DNA from: an uncultured Lysobacterales bacterium
Lineage (GTDB): Bacteria > Pseudomonadota > Gammaproteobacteria > Xanthomonadales > Xanthomonadaceae
Reading direction: 5' to 3'
NCBI GenBank assembly: GCA_946886865.1
Contig: CAMPJI010000058.1
Coordinates: 1 to 13,537, forward strand
Length of the DNA: 13,537 nucleotides
The notes under the pieces were generated by a model. It was not told where the DNA came from. It did no database searches and saw only the letters and a program-made list of their open reading frames with translations. Positions 1 to 6,442 of this stretch are shown piece by piece (the stretch's first letter is position 1; each line of letters begins with the position of its first letter). Made by a program: the position numbers and the translations under genes.

Positions 1-651
1 GAAGAACCACTTGTGGCCGACCAGCCGGTAGCCATCGCCGTCGGGCGTCGCGGTGCTGGTGTTGGCGCGCACGTCGCTGCCACCCTGCTTCTCGGTCATG
101 CCCATCCCGAGGGTGACGCCCGGCTTGTCGGCGATGGGCGCCTCCGCGGCGTCGTAATGCGGCGCGGCCGCCTTGTCGGCCCACTCGGCCAGCGAGGCCT
201 CGCGACGCAGCACGGGCACGGCGGCGTGGGTCATCGTCAGCGGGCAACTGGTGCCCGGGTCGGCCTGGTGGTGCAGGTAGCTGAGCGCGGCGCGCGCCAC
301 GTGCGCACCCGGGCCGGGCGGGCGCCAGGACAGCCCGGCGACCCCGTGGCCGACCGCCGCGTCCATCAGGCCGTGGTAGGCGGGGTGGAACTCGACCCGG
401 TCGATGCGGTGGCCGAAGCGGTCGTGCGTGCGCAGGCGCGGACGGTCGCGGTGGGCGTCGTGGGCCAGCGCGTACAACGTGTCGCCGGCGAGCGCGCCGT
501 AGCGCGCCAGCGCTTCGACAAAGGAACGCGCGCCTTCGCGGTCGACCGCCTCGCGCAGGGCCAGGTCATCGCGCCACAGATCGCGCGGGGCGAACTCGGG
601 CGGCTGGTTCTCGACCGCGTGGGTGGTAGCGGGGTCGGGGTGCGGTGACAT
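1..651 (-). CDS. aidB: AidB-like acyl-CoA dehydrogenase (partial, N-terminal part)
   Basis: This is a flavoprotein of the acyl-CoA dehydrogenase superfamily, AidB branch. E. coli AidB belongs to the Ada alkylation response and binds FAD and DNA. The visible 217 residues begin with an ATG at 651, preceded by GGAG seven bases upstream, and run off the left edge. The family full length is about 540 residues, so roughly 40 percent is seen. AidB-like landmarks are the NQPP segment near residue 17, REAVDREGA near residue 36, a DRVEFHPAYHGLM block (compare DVRFHPAWHLLM in E. coli AidB), and the GMTEKQGGSDVRANT loop near residue 184 followed by GHKWFF, typical of the flavin-binding middle domain. The upstream neighbour on the same strand is the cold shock gene, separated from it by a terminator, so aidB probably has its own promoter. 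No Ada box was recognised. AidB rather than a general acyl-CoA dehydrogenase is likely from the N-terminal domain. Confidence 0.88.
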   Translation of the reverse strand, partial: MSPHPDPATTHAVENQPPEFAPRDLWRDDLALREAVDREGARSFVEALARYGALAGDTLYALAHDAHRDRPRLRTHDRFGHRIDRVEFHPAYHGLMDAAVGHGVAGLSWRPPGPGAHVARAALSYLHHQADPGTSCPLTMTHAAVPVLRREASLAEWADKAAAPHYDAAEAPIADKPGVTLGMGMTEKQGGSDVRANTSTATPDGDGYRLVGHKWFF

Positions 652-677
652 CGCTTCGCTCCATGCCGGGTCGCGTG

Positions 678-706
678 AATCTAACGCAGCGGCCGGTACG
701 GTCTCA
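678..706 (-). promoter_or_regulatory. possible weak sigma-70 promoter of the aidB-like gene
   Basis: On the minus strand TGAGAC (706-701) and TAGATT (683-678) are separated by 17 bases and lie about 27 bases before the ATG at 651. The -10 is fair and the -35 is poor. The position between the cold shock terminator and the aidB start is sensible, but the match alone is weak. Confidence 0.2.
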
Positions 707-723
707 CCCGCTGCAGCGCCCCA

Positions 724-751
724 ACAAAAAGGCCCCGCCGGAGCGGGGCCT
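724..751 (-). terminator. rho-independent terminator of the cold shock gene
   Basis: A perfect 9-bp stem, AGGCCCCGC (730-738) with GCGGGGCCT (743-751), closes a 4-base loop. On the minus strand it is followed by TTTTTGTTG (to about 722). It sits about 29 bases past the cold shock stop codon, which fits termination of that short transcript. It also separates it from the aidB-like gene. Confidence 0.85.
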
Positions 752-779
752 CAACACATCGGTCGCGGGCGTGTCGAAC

Positions 780-986
780 TTATTCCGCCGGCGTGATGTT
801 GGAGGCCTGGGCACCCTTGGGGCCCTGGGTGACCTCGTAGCTGACGCGCTGGCCTTCCTGCAGGCTGCGGAAGCCCTTGGCGTTGATCGCGGAGAAATGG
901 GCGAAGACATCGGCGCTGCCGTCTTCCGGCGAGATGAACCCGAATCCCTTCGCGTCGTTGAACCACTTCACGGTGCCGTACTGCAT
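780..986 (-). CDS. CspA-family cold shock protein
   Basis: This is a small cytoplasmic single-stranded RNA/DNA-binding protein with one OB-fold cold shock domain, acting as an RNA chaperone. Its 68 residues are the usual length. It has the family opening [18 protein letters not shown], with RNP1 (KGFGFI) at 13-18 and RNP2 (VFAHF) at 27-31, and ends [16 protein letters not shown] as in other Xanthomonadales paralogues. The ATG at 986 was chosen because the domain begins immediately. The frame stays open to an ATG at 1082, but that extension is Arg-rich and unlike the family, and it would cover the promoter. Ribosome binding site spacing is odd: AAGGA is only one base from the ATG and GAGG is eleven away. 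The gene is monocistronic, with a strong promoter at 1054-1082 and a terminator at 724-751. Whether it is cold-induced or constitutive cannot be read from the sequence. Confidence 0.96.
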   Translation of the reverse strand: MQYGTVKWFNDAKGFGFISPEDGSADVFAHFSAINAKGFRSLQEGQRVSYEVTQGPKGAQASNITPAE

Positions 987-1053
987 ATCCTTGATGACCT
1001 CATGCTGGGTGCGATGACTGCGCCGGCGCGTGGGGCGACCAGGACGCCCGCCG

Positions 1054-1082
1054 AGTATGCAAACTGAATGGCGGCTTGACAA
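1054..1082 (-). promoter_or_regulatory. sigma-70 promoter of the cold shock gene
   Basis: On the minus strand TTGTCA (1082-1077, 5 of 6 to consensus) and CATACT (1059-1054, 4 of 6) are exactly 17 bases apart. Initiation near 1047 would give a leader of about 60 nt before the ATG at 986. It lies just past the stop of the upstream phosphorylase gene and is the best promoter match noticed in the window. Confidence 0.7.
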
Positions 1083-1107
1083 TCGCCGTTCCGACGAACG
1101 TGCCGCC

Positions 1108-1872
1108 TCAGCCGTCGAGCAGCGCCCGCAGCAGCGTCGGAAGACCGGCAGACGCAGCGGCGACGTTGTCCAGCACGTCCTGCAGCGTGATCACCTCGTC
1201 GGGGTCCGGGCCCGCGCCCGCCGCCCAGTTGGCGACGATGGCGAGGCACGCATAGTCCAGCCCCAGCTCCCGCGCCAGCCCGGCTTCGGGCATCCCGGTC
1301 ATGCCGACCAGGTCGCAGCCGTCGCGGCGCATGCGGGCGATTTCAGCGCGCGTTTCCAGCCGCGGACCCTGCGTGGCGCCGTAGCAGCCGCCGTCCACCA
1401 GCGCGACGCCGGCGCGCGTTGCGGCTTCGACGACGCCGGCACGCAGGCTGCGGGTGTAGGGCTCGCCGAAATCGACATGCAGCACCTCGGTGCCCGGCTC
1501 CTCGCACAGCGTGGAGATGCGGCCCCAGGTGTAGTCGACCAGCTGGTCCGGACACGCCAGCACGCGCGGGCCGAAGCGCTCGGTGATGCCGCCGACCGTG
1601 TTGAGCGCCAGCACGCGCGCCGCGCCCAGTGCCTTGAGCGCGGCGAGGTTGGCGCGGTAGTTGATCTTGTGGGGCGGAACCGAATGGCCTTCGCCATGGC
1701 GCGCCAGGAAGGCGACGCGGCGGCCGGCGAACGTCCCCACCCGCACGGGCCCCGAGAGCGCGCCGTACGGCGTCGGTGGCTGGTGCGCCTCGGCATGTTC
1801 CAGCTCCGCCAGTGCGTACAGGCCGGTGCCGCCGATGACGGCGAGGTCGATGGTGTCGGTGCTCGTGCTCAT
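1108..1872 (-). CDS. mtnP: S-methyl-5'-thioinosine phosphorylase (MTAP/PNP family)
   Basis: This is a cytoplasmic purine nucleoside phosphorylase of the MTAP/PNP II family, 254 residues, full length. It probably cleaves 5'-methylthioinosine with phosphate to hypoxanthine and 5-methylthioribose 1-phosphate, salvaging the methylthioadenosine left by polyamine synthesis. Visible motifs are the phosphate loop GGTG at 14-17, RHG at 58-60, NTVGGI near 91, the [10 protein letters not shown] block at 169-178 and GMTGMPE at 190-196. The base-specificity segment reads VANWAAG: Asn215 stands where human MTAP has Asp220, and Ala217 where it has Asp222. This favours a 6-oxopurine (inosine type) over adenine and matches the P. 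aeruginosa enzyme PA3004. The start is ATG at 1872 with only a weak upstream purine run. The gene follows hpt on the same strand after a 101-bp gap holding a REP doublet. A true PNP or MTAP is the alternative. Confidence 0.9.
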   Translation of the reverse strand: MSTSTDTIDLAVIGGTGLYALAELEHAEAHQPPTPYGALSGPVRVGTFAGRRVAFLARHGEGHSVPPHKINYRANLAALKALGAARVLALNTVGGITERFGPRVLACPDQLVDYTWGRISTLCEEPGTEVLHVDFGEPYTRSLRAGVVEAATRAGVALVDGGCYGATQGPRLETRAEIARMRRDGCDLVGMTGMPEAGLARELGLDYACLAIVANWAAGAGPDPDEVITLQDVLDNVAAASAGLPTLLRALLDG

Positions 1873-1887
1873 GGGTAGCTGGCCGTT

Positions 1888-1964
1888 GGAGGAGCGGCTT
1901 CAGCCGCGAACGTGGAGTTGGCGCGATTGATGCTGCAGGCGATCGCGGCTGAAGCCGCTCCTAC
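1888..1964. repeat. REP doublet (REPIN-like) between hpt and mtnP
   Basis: Two REP units face each other. Arms 1891-1909 and 1943-1961 are perfect 19-bp reverse complements around a 33-base middle. Each arm contains its own small palindrome, GCGGCT-TC-AGCCGC. The right unit, read on the minus strand, starts with GTAG (1964-1961), the tetranucleotide typical of REPs mobilised by RAYT transposases in Xanthomonadales. The left unit has the altered GGAG (1888-1891). No RAYT gene is present here, so the element would have moved in trans. It lies in the transcribed spacer between hpt and mtnP and may form a long hairpin in the mRNA. Confidence 0.82.
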
Positions 1965-1973
1965 GAACTGCGA

Positions 1974-2540
1974 CTACCGCAGCGCATAGATCGCCGGCAG
2001 GTTGCGGCCCTGCTCATGGAAATCCATGCCGTAGCCGAAGACGTAGCGGTCCGGCACCTCCACGCCCGCGTAGTCGGCGCACACGCCCGGTACGCAGCGG
2101 CCGTGCACCTTCACCGCCAGCGCGGCAATGCGCACATCGCTGGCGCCCTGCTCGCGGCACCACGCGACGATGCCGGCCATGGTGTGGCCCTCGTCCAGGA
2201 TGTCGTCGACCAGCAGCACGCGGCGGCCCTGCAGCGGCGTCGCCGGACGGTGCTTCCACACCAGCTCGCCGCCGGAGGTTTCGCCGCGGTAGCGGGTGGC
2301 GTGCAGGTAGTCGAACTCCAGGTCCAGGCCGCGCTCGCCCAACGCGAACGCCAGCTGCGCGGCGAACGGCATGCCGCCGTGCATGATCGTCAGGTACACG
2401 GGCACGCTGCCGGCGAAGTCGTCGGCGATGCCCACGGCCATGCGGTCGATGGCCTGCTCGAGCGTGCCGCGGTCGTGGATGACGTCGGCATTGGCCACCG
2501 CATCGGCGAGAGACGGCGGGCTGTCCGGCGCGCGGGTCAT
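1974..2540 (-). CDS. hpt: hypoxanthine(-guanine) phosphoribosyltransferase
   Basis: This is a cytoplasmic type I phosphoribosyltransferase, 188 residues, making IMP (and perhaps GMP) from hypoxanthine (guanine) and PRPP. The PPi loop appears as MHGGMPFA at 53-60, the flexible-loop region as LHATRYRG from about 79, and the PRPP-binding motif as LLVDDILDEGHTMA around 109-122 with the acidic pair D112/D113. The C-terminal segment contains DRYVFGYGMDFHEQGRNLP, characteristic of Hpt. The start is ATG at 2540, which overlaps the nagZ stop as ATGA, so the two genes are translationally coupled. An in-frame extension further upstream is only nagZ read in another frame. The next gene downstream encodes the phosphorylase that yields hypoxanthine, which supports a shared purine salvage role. 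Hypoxanthine versus guanine preference cannot be decided by eye. Confidence 0.93.
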   Translation of the reverse strand: MTRAPDSPPSLADAVANADVIHDRGTLEQAIDRMAVGIADDFAGSVPVYLTIMHGGMPFAAQLAFALGERGLDLEFDYLHATRYRGETSGGELVWKHRPATPLQGRRVLLVDDILDEGHTMAGIVAWCREQGASDVRIAALAVKVHGRCVPGVCADYAGVEVPDRYVFGYGMDFHEQGRNLPAIYALR

Positions 2541-3532
2541 GCCATGCCCTCCAGGCGACCGCGCGAGGCGGTGTAGCGCGCGTCGGCGAGCAGGCCGTCC
2601 CAACCCATCGGGCCGCGGCCGATCAGGTTGACCAGCGCCATCGTGTTCAGCGCCCGGCCTTCGACGGCCTTGAGCGACTCCTCGACCAGCTCCGGATGGC
2701 ACACCAGCACCACGTCGCAGCCGGCATCCAGGTGCAGGTCGACGCGCTGTTTGATGCCGCCGGCGGAGAAGGCCGCAGCCATGCCGATGTCGTCAGAGAA
2801 CACCACGCCACGGAAGCCCATCTCCTTGCGCAGGATGTCCTCGATCCAGACCTTCGAGTACCCGGCCGGTTCCGGCGCGACTTCGGGATAGACGACGTGC
2901 GCCATCATCACCGCGTCCGCGCCGGCGGCGATGCCGGCCTCGAACGGCACCAGGTCCAGTGCGCGGATCTCGTCCAGCGGACGCGGGTCCACGGCGTCAT
3001 CGAAGTGCGTGTCTTCCAGCACCGAGCCGTGGCCCGGGAAATGCTTTAGCGTGGCCGCCATGCCGGCGCCGTGCATGCCGCGCACGTAGGCGCGGGTGAA
3101 GTCCGCGACCACCTGCGGATCCTCCGAGAACGCGCGGTCGCCGATGGCGCGGTTGCCGCGGCCCAGGTCGACGACCGGCGCGAAGCTGAGGTCCACGCCG
3201 GTGGCCTTGATCTCGCTGGCCATGACCCAGGCATGCTCCTCGGCCAGCTTGAGCGCGGCTTCGCGGTCCTGCGCGTACTGCCGGCCGAAGCCTTCCAGCG
3301 GCGGCAGCGCACTGTAGCCCTCACGGAAGCGCTGCACGCGACCGCCTTCCTGGTCGACGCACACCAGCTGCGGGCGGGGCGCGGCCTCTCGGATGGCCTG
3401 CGACAGTTCGGCCACCTGCTGGCGCGAGGCGAAGTTGCGGGTAAAGAGGATCACGCCGGCGCAGGCGTCGTGCTGCAGCCAGTCGCGCTCCTGCGCGGTG
3501 AGTTCGTGTCCGGCGACGCCGATGACGAGCAT
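2537..3532 (-). CDS. nagZ: beta-N-acetylhexosaminidase NagZ (GH3)
   Basis: This is a cytosolic glycoside hydrolase family 3 enzyme of peptidoglycan recycling. It removes N-acetylglucosamine from GlcNAc-anhydroMurNAc (peptides) and so influences the muropeptide signals that control AmpC in some bacteria. Its 331 residues are the normal single-domain length and there is no signal peptide. Catalytic features are KHFPGHG at 163-169, the Asp174-His176 acid/base dyad in EDTH, and SDDIGM at 246-251 with Asp247 as probable nucleophile. Substrate-binding VDQEGGRVQR lies at 59-68 and SFAPVVDLGRGNRAIGDRAF near 116. The start is ATG at 3532 with AGGGA seven bases upstream. Its TGA overlaps the hpt ATG by four bases. 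The upstream CYTH gene is 125 bp away, so nagZ may begin its own transcript. Confidence 0.97.
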   Translation of the reverse strand: MLVIGVAGHELTAQERDWLQHDACAGVILFTRNFASRQQVAELSQAIREAAPRPQLVCVDQEGGRVQRFREGYSALPPLEGFGRQYAQDREAALKLAEEHAWVMASEIKATGVDLSFAPVVDLGRGNRAIGDRAFSEDPQVVADFTRAYVRGMHGAGMAATLKHFPGHGSVLEDTHFDDAVDPRPLDEIRALDLVPFEAGIAAGADAVMMAHVVYPEVAPEPAGYSKVWIEDILRKEMGFRGVVFSDDIGMAAAFSAGGIKQRVDLHLDAGCDVVLVCHPELVEESLKAVEGRALNTMALVNLIGRGPMGWDGLLADARYTASRGRLEGMA

Positions 3533-3583
3533 GCTTGGATCCCTGCGGAAGCGTGGAAATCCGTCCGGTCGGGACGGCCGGTC

Positions 3584-3592
3584 ATTGTGTCA
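3584..3592 (-). promoter_or_regulatory. possible extended -10 promoter of nagZ-hpt
   Basis: On the minus strand TGACACAAT reads as an extended -10 (TG, one base, then CACAAT, 4 of 6 to consensus). No -35 was recognised. Initiation near 3577 would place a small hairpin (CCGTCC, 5-base loop, GGACGG; 3561-3577) at the very 5' end of the nagZ message. This is suggestive only. Confidence 0.27.
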
Positions 3593-3657
3593 GAAGCCCG
3601 GCGGGCGGCGGGCGCGTTCAGGTGCCGCCGTCGCCGCGCGCCGGGGTTCGGGTCGTC

Positions 3658-4185
3658 CTAGGGTGCGCTGCCGTCCTGCTCGGCCTGCGACCACTGCGAG
3701 TACGGTCGCGTCGCCAGCGCCAGGTTGTAGTAGCGGGCGCTGTCGGTGACCTCGCGCCCGAGCCAGTCGGGGCGCTCGAAGGCGGCGTCGGCCGACTCCA
3801 GCTCCAGCTCGGCGACCACCAGGCCCGCGTTGTCGCCGAGGAACTCGTCGACCTCCCACTCGCGTCCGCCGACATCGACGTAGTGGCGGACCTTGTCCAC
3901 CAGCCCGCCCACGCACAGCGCCAGCAGGTCACGCGCGTCGGTGACGGGAATCGGGTAGTCGAACTCCTGCCGGGTGTGCCCCAGCTCGCGCGACTTGAGG
4001 TTGAGGAACGCCGCATCCCCGGCGATGCGCACGCGCACCGAGGCCTTCATCGCCACCCGGCCGGGCGCGGCATCCATCGCCGCCAGGTCGTTGAGGTAGC
4101 CCTGCGCCATCGGGACGGCCCTGTGGGCCGCGGCGCGCCAGCCGTCACCGGTAACGAGGAATTTGCGTTCGATCTCGATGGCCAC
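3658..4185 (-). CDS. CYTH domain protein (triphosphate tunnel metalloenzyme family)
   Basis: This is a 175-residue cytoplasmic CYTH-domain protein. The family folds as an eight-stranded beta tunnel that binds triphosphates with divalent metal; bacterial members studied hydrolyse inorganic tripolyphosphate. The signature ExExK is at residues 4-8 (EIERK, then FLV). Other conserved charged strands follow: KASVRVRI near 47, LNLKSRE near 61, RQEFDYPIP near 73, WEVDEFLG near 110, LVVAELELES near 122 and the closing VTDSARYYNLALA near 146. The codon at 4185 is GTG; it is accepted because the ExExK strand always lies at the N-terminus and no ATG fits. A GGGTG run lies just upstream. A short polar C-terminal tail follows the domain. 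It lies between rlmD and nagZ, which say nothing specific about its substrate. Adenylate cyclase or thiamine triphosphatase activities exist in the family but nothing here points to them. Confidence 0.87.
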   Translation of the reverse strand: MAIEIERKFLVTGDGWRAAAHRAVPMAQGYLNDLAAMDAAPGRVAMKASVRVRIAGDAAFLNLKSRELGHTRQEFDYPIPVTDARDLLALCVGGLVDKVRHYVDVGGREWEVDEFLGDNAGLVVAELELESADAAFERPDWLGREVTDSARYYNLALATRPYSQWSQAEQDGSAP

Positions 4186-4201
4186 GATTCACCCGCTTGA
4201 A

Positions 4202-4277
4202 GTAGGAGCGCCTTCAGGCGCGATAGAACGTCCGGTCCCGACGCATGCCACACGGTCGCGGCGTAAGCCGCTCCCGC
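4202..4277. repeat. REP doublet (REPIN-like) between rlmD and the CYTH gene
   Basis: This is a second pair of inverted REP units, 76 bp overall against 77 bp for the copy at 1888-1964. The left unit begins GTAG (4202-4205) followed by GAGCGCC. Its inner palindrome is GCGCCT-TC-AGGCGC, where both stem sides have changed together relative to GCGGCT-TC-AGCCGC. The right unit (4256-4277, minus orientation) has GCGGC-GTAA/TTAC-type loop-GCCGC and a degenerate GCGG in place of GTAG. The 32-base middle differs from that of the other copy. It lies between the rlmD stop and the CYTH start. Confidence 0.78.
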
Positions 4278-4299
4278 AAGAGCCGGGGATCCTATGCGG

Positions 4300-5640
4300 T
4301 CAGCGCGGCTCGAACATCGCGATCGATTCCACGTGCGCGGTATGCGGGAACATGTCCATCACGCCGGCGGCCTTCAGCGTCCAGCCCTTCTCGCGCACCA
4401 GGAAGCCGGCGTCACGCGCGAGCGACGCCGGGTGGCAGCTCACGTACACGATCCGCTTGAACTGCTTGAGCGGCAGCTGGGTCAGCGCGAAGTCCGCGCC
4501 CGAGCGCGGCGGATCCAGCAGCAGCTTGTCGAAGCCTTCGCGCATCCACGCGTGGCCCGACAGGTCCTGCGCCAGGTCGGCGGCATGGAACTGCACGTTG
4601 TCCAACCCGTTGCGCGCGGCGTTCTCGCGGGCGCGCATCACCAGCCCGGCCTCGCCTTCCACGCCCACCACCGATCGCACGTTGCGCGCCAGCGGCAGGG
4701 TGAAGTTGCCCAGCCCGCAGAACAGGTCGAGCACGCGCTCGTCCGGCTGCGCGTCCAGCAGGTCCAGCGCGCTTCGGATCATCTTCCCGTTGAGCCCGGC
4801 GTTGACCTGGATGAAATCCAGCGGCCTGAAGCCGTAGACCAGGTCCCATTCGGGCAGCGAAAACGCCAGGTCCGGCGCCGCCGGCCACAGCGGTACCACG
4901 CTGTCGACGCCGCCGGACTGCAGGAAGATGGCGAAGCGGTGCGCCTGCCCGAAAGCGGTCAACGCGGCGCGATCGGCCTCCGACAACGGCTCCAGGTGAC
5001 GGATGGTCAGCGCGACGCCGTCGAAGGCGTCATTGGCGTTGCCGGCGATGAACTCGATCTGCGGGATCGCGCTGCGCGCCTGCAGCCCATCCACCAGTGC
5101 CGCCAGCGCTTCGATGCGGCTGCCAATGGCCGGGATGACCGTGTGGCATTCGTGCAGCTCGGCGACGAAGCGCGGGTCCTGCTCGCGGAAGCCGACCAGC
5201 GTGCGGCCCTTCTTCTCGACCCGACGCACGGAGAACCGGCCCTTGCGGCGGTAGCCCCAGGCCGCGTCGGTGAGCGGCGGCAGCACGCGCTCGGGCGTGA
5301 CGTGGCCGATGCGCTCCAGGTTCTCCATCAGCACGCGCTGCTTGGCGATGATCTGCCGGTCCTCGGCCAGATGCTGCAGCGCGCAGCCGCCGCAGGTGCC
5401 GAAGTGCGGGCAGCGCGGCTGCACGCGGTGCTCGGACGCCTCCAGCACCTCGACCGTGCGCGCCTCGTCGAAGTGGCGGTTCTTCGCCGACTGCACGGCC
5501 ATCACCCGCTCGTCCGGCAGCGCCCCGGACACGAACACCGCCTTGCCGTCCTCGCGGCGCGCGACGCCGCGGCCGTCATGGGTCAGGTCGGTGATTCGGG
5601 CTTCAAACGGGGTGGGGTCGATGCGGGAACGGCGTGCCAC
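4300..5640 (-). CDS. rlmD: 23S rRNA (uracil(1939)-C5)-methyltransferase RlmD
   Basis: This is a SAM-dependent RNA m5U methyltransferase acting on U1939 of 23S rRNA (E. coli numbering). It has 446 residues from the GTG at 5640, close to the Xanthomonas enzyme. A TRAM domain occupies the N-terminus (about 10-67). An iron-sulfur cluster site is formed by Cys77, Cys83 and Cys86 (CPHFGTCGGC) and Cys165. The SAM motif is VLDLFCGLGN at 303-312, DPPRSG is at 376-381, and the catalytic nucleophile is Cys402 in VYVSCHP, 44 residues from the end as in E. coli RlmD. The GTG start was chosen because homologues begin MAR..RSRID-like. The frame also has ATGs at 5673 and 5754, none with a convincing ribosome binding site. 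TATACC lies five bases before the GTG, so a leaderless message is conceivable. The upstream gene is separated by a terminator at 5757-5781. Confidence 0.95.
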   Translation of the reverse strand: MARRSRIDPTPFEARITDLTHDGRGVARREDGKAVFVSGALPDERVMAVQSAKNRHFDEARTVEVLEASEHRVQPRCPHFGTCGGCALQHLAEDRQIIAKQRVLMENLERIGHVTPERVLPPLTDAAWGYRRKGRFSVRRVEKKGRTLVGFREQDPRFVAELHECHTVIPAIGSRIEALAALVDGLQARSAIPQIEFIAGNANDAFDGVALTIRHLEPLSEADRAALTAFGQAHRFAIFLQSGGVDSVVPLWPAAPDLAFSLPEWDLVYGFRPLDFIQVNAGLNGKMIRSALDLLDAQPDERVLDLFCGLGNFTLPLARNVRSVVGVEGEAGLVMRARENAARNGLDNVQFHAADLAQDLSGHAWMREGFDKLLLDPPRSGADFALTQLPLKQFKRIVYVSCHPASLARDAGFLVREKGWTLKAAGVMDMFPHTAHVESIAMFEPR

Positions 5641-5753
5641 GTGCAGGTATATCCGGACGACAGGGGCGCGCATTGTCGCAGAAGGCGGGACCGGGGACCC
5701 CTGCCCGGCGACGGCGCGCTGCGTGTGCGGCTCCGGCATTGCCTCCGACAACA

Positions 5754-5781
5754 AAGCGAAGGCCCGCAGCGCGGGCCTTCG
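5754..5781 (-). terminator. rho-independent terminator of the ydbH-ydbL-like pair
   Basis: A perfect 11-bp stem (CGAAGGCCCGC at 5757-5767 with GCGGGCCTTCG at 5771-5781) closes a 3-base loop. On the minus strand it is followed by CTTTGTTGT. It begins 22 bases after the lipoprotein stop codon, so it ends the ydbH-ydbL-like transcript before rlmD. Confidence 0.85.
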
Positions 5782-5803
5782 TCAATGCGACCGGCTTGGG
5801 AGC

Positions 5804-6406
5804 TTACTTCTGCTTCCAGCTACCGCCGGACTGGTACCACCAGCCCGCACGCGCGCTGTCGACCCACTGCTTGGCGAACACTTCGCGGATCCGCCCTTCC
5901 CACTCCGGATGCCCGTTGGCGACGGCCACCTCGCGGTACACCGCCTTGCGGTCCCGGTTGTCGTCGGCCACGGCCTGGTTGATGGCGACACGGTCCTTCA
6001 ACGGCAGCTGGCCGGCGTCGCGCACCACGACGGTGCCGTCGGCGGCAAAGCCCAGCGCCCCGGCGTCGAACCCGGCCCTAAGCTGCGAATCGAACCGCTG
6101 CTTCATGCGGGCCTGGATGGACTGGATGGCCGGCGTCTTGATGGTGATGTCCGGGCTCTGCGCATGCGCGGTCCCGATGCCGGCCAGCGCCCACAGGTCC
6201 ACGCGCGGCAGCGTCACGGCGGCCAGACCGCCCGGCGCACCGCCACCCTCGCCCTCCGCCGGCGTGGCCGCGCGCTCGTCGTCGATGACCTGTTCCACGA
6301 ACTCGCGCGCTGCCTCGCGCGCCTCCGCGGCCGGGAAGTAGACGTTGATCGTCACGCACGCGCTCAATACCACCGCCGCCACCGGCACTCCCATCCAACG
6401 TCGCAT
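5804..6406 (-). CDS. DUF1318/YdbL-family lipoprotein with YnbE-like N-terminus
   Basis: This is a predicted outer-membrane lipoprotein of 200 residues. The signal peptide ends in the lipobox L-S-A-C, so Cys17 should be acylated; the +2 residue is Val, not Asp. Directly after it comes VTINVYFPAAEAREAAREF, which resembles the TIN-type strand after the lipid Cys of E. coli YnbE as I recall it. A low-complexity Gly/Ala/Glu linker covers about 50-65. The C-terminal 90 residues match YdbL (DUF1318): a DNRDRKAVYREVA block, compare NAERKASYQQLA, and a final ARAGWWYQSGGSWKQ, compare AKPGEYVQGINGKWLR. The ATG at 6406 was chosen because AGGAG lies six bases upstream; an ATG at 6427 is in frame but has no such site. 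It lies 36 bp after the ydbH-like gene and before a terminator. E. coli has three separate genes ydbH-ynbE-ydbL, so one protein here may do both small-protein jobs. That fusion reading is inference. Confidence 0.82.
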   Translation of the reverse strand: MRRWMGVPVAAVVLSACVTINVYFPAAEAREAAREFVEQVIDDERAATPAEGEGGGAPGGLAAVTLPRVDLWALAGIGTAHAQSPDITIKTPAIQSIQARMKQRFDSQLRAGFDAGALGFAADGTVVVRDAGQLPLKDRVAINQAVADDNRDRKAVYREVAVANGHPEWEGRIREVFAKQWVDSARAGWWYQSGGSWKQK

Positions 6407-6442
6407 ATCCGTCTCCTGCTTGTGCATCGCTCGTTGTGCCGG

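Noticed and set aside
987..1082. N-terminal extension of the cold shock protein to an ATG at 1082
   Set aside because: The added residues are basic and unlike the family, and the frame would begin inside the -35 box of the predicted promoter.
3561..3577. CCGTCC/GGACGG hairpin between the CYTH gene and nagZ as a terminator of the CYTH gene
   Set aside because: The minus-strand sequence after the stem is ATTTCC, not a T run. It is more likely chance or part of the nagZ leader.
4294..5982. Long plus-strand open frame opposite rlmD, and similar ones at 6800-8470, 10170-12017 and 11536-13269
   Set aside because: They run antisense to clearly recognised genes, are rich in Arg, Gln, His and Ala in a pattern produced by the complementary strand of GC-rich codons, and show no domain.
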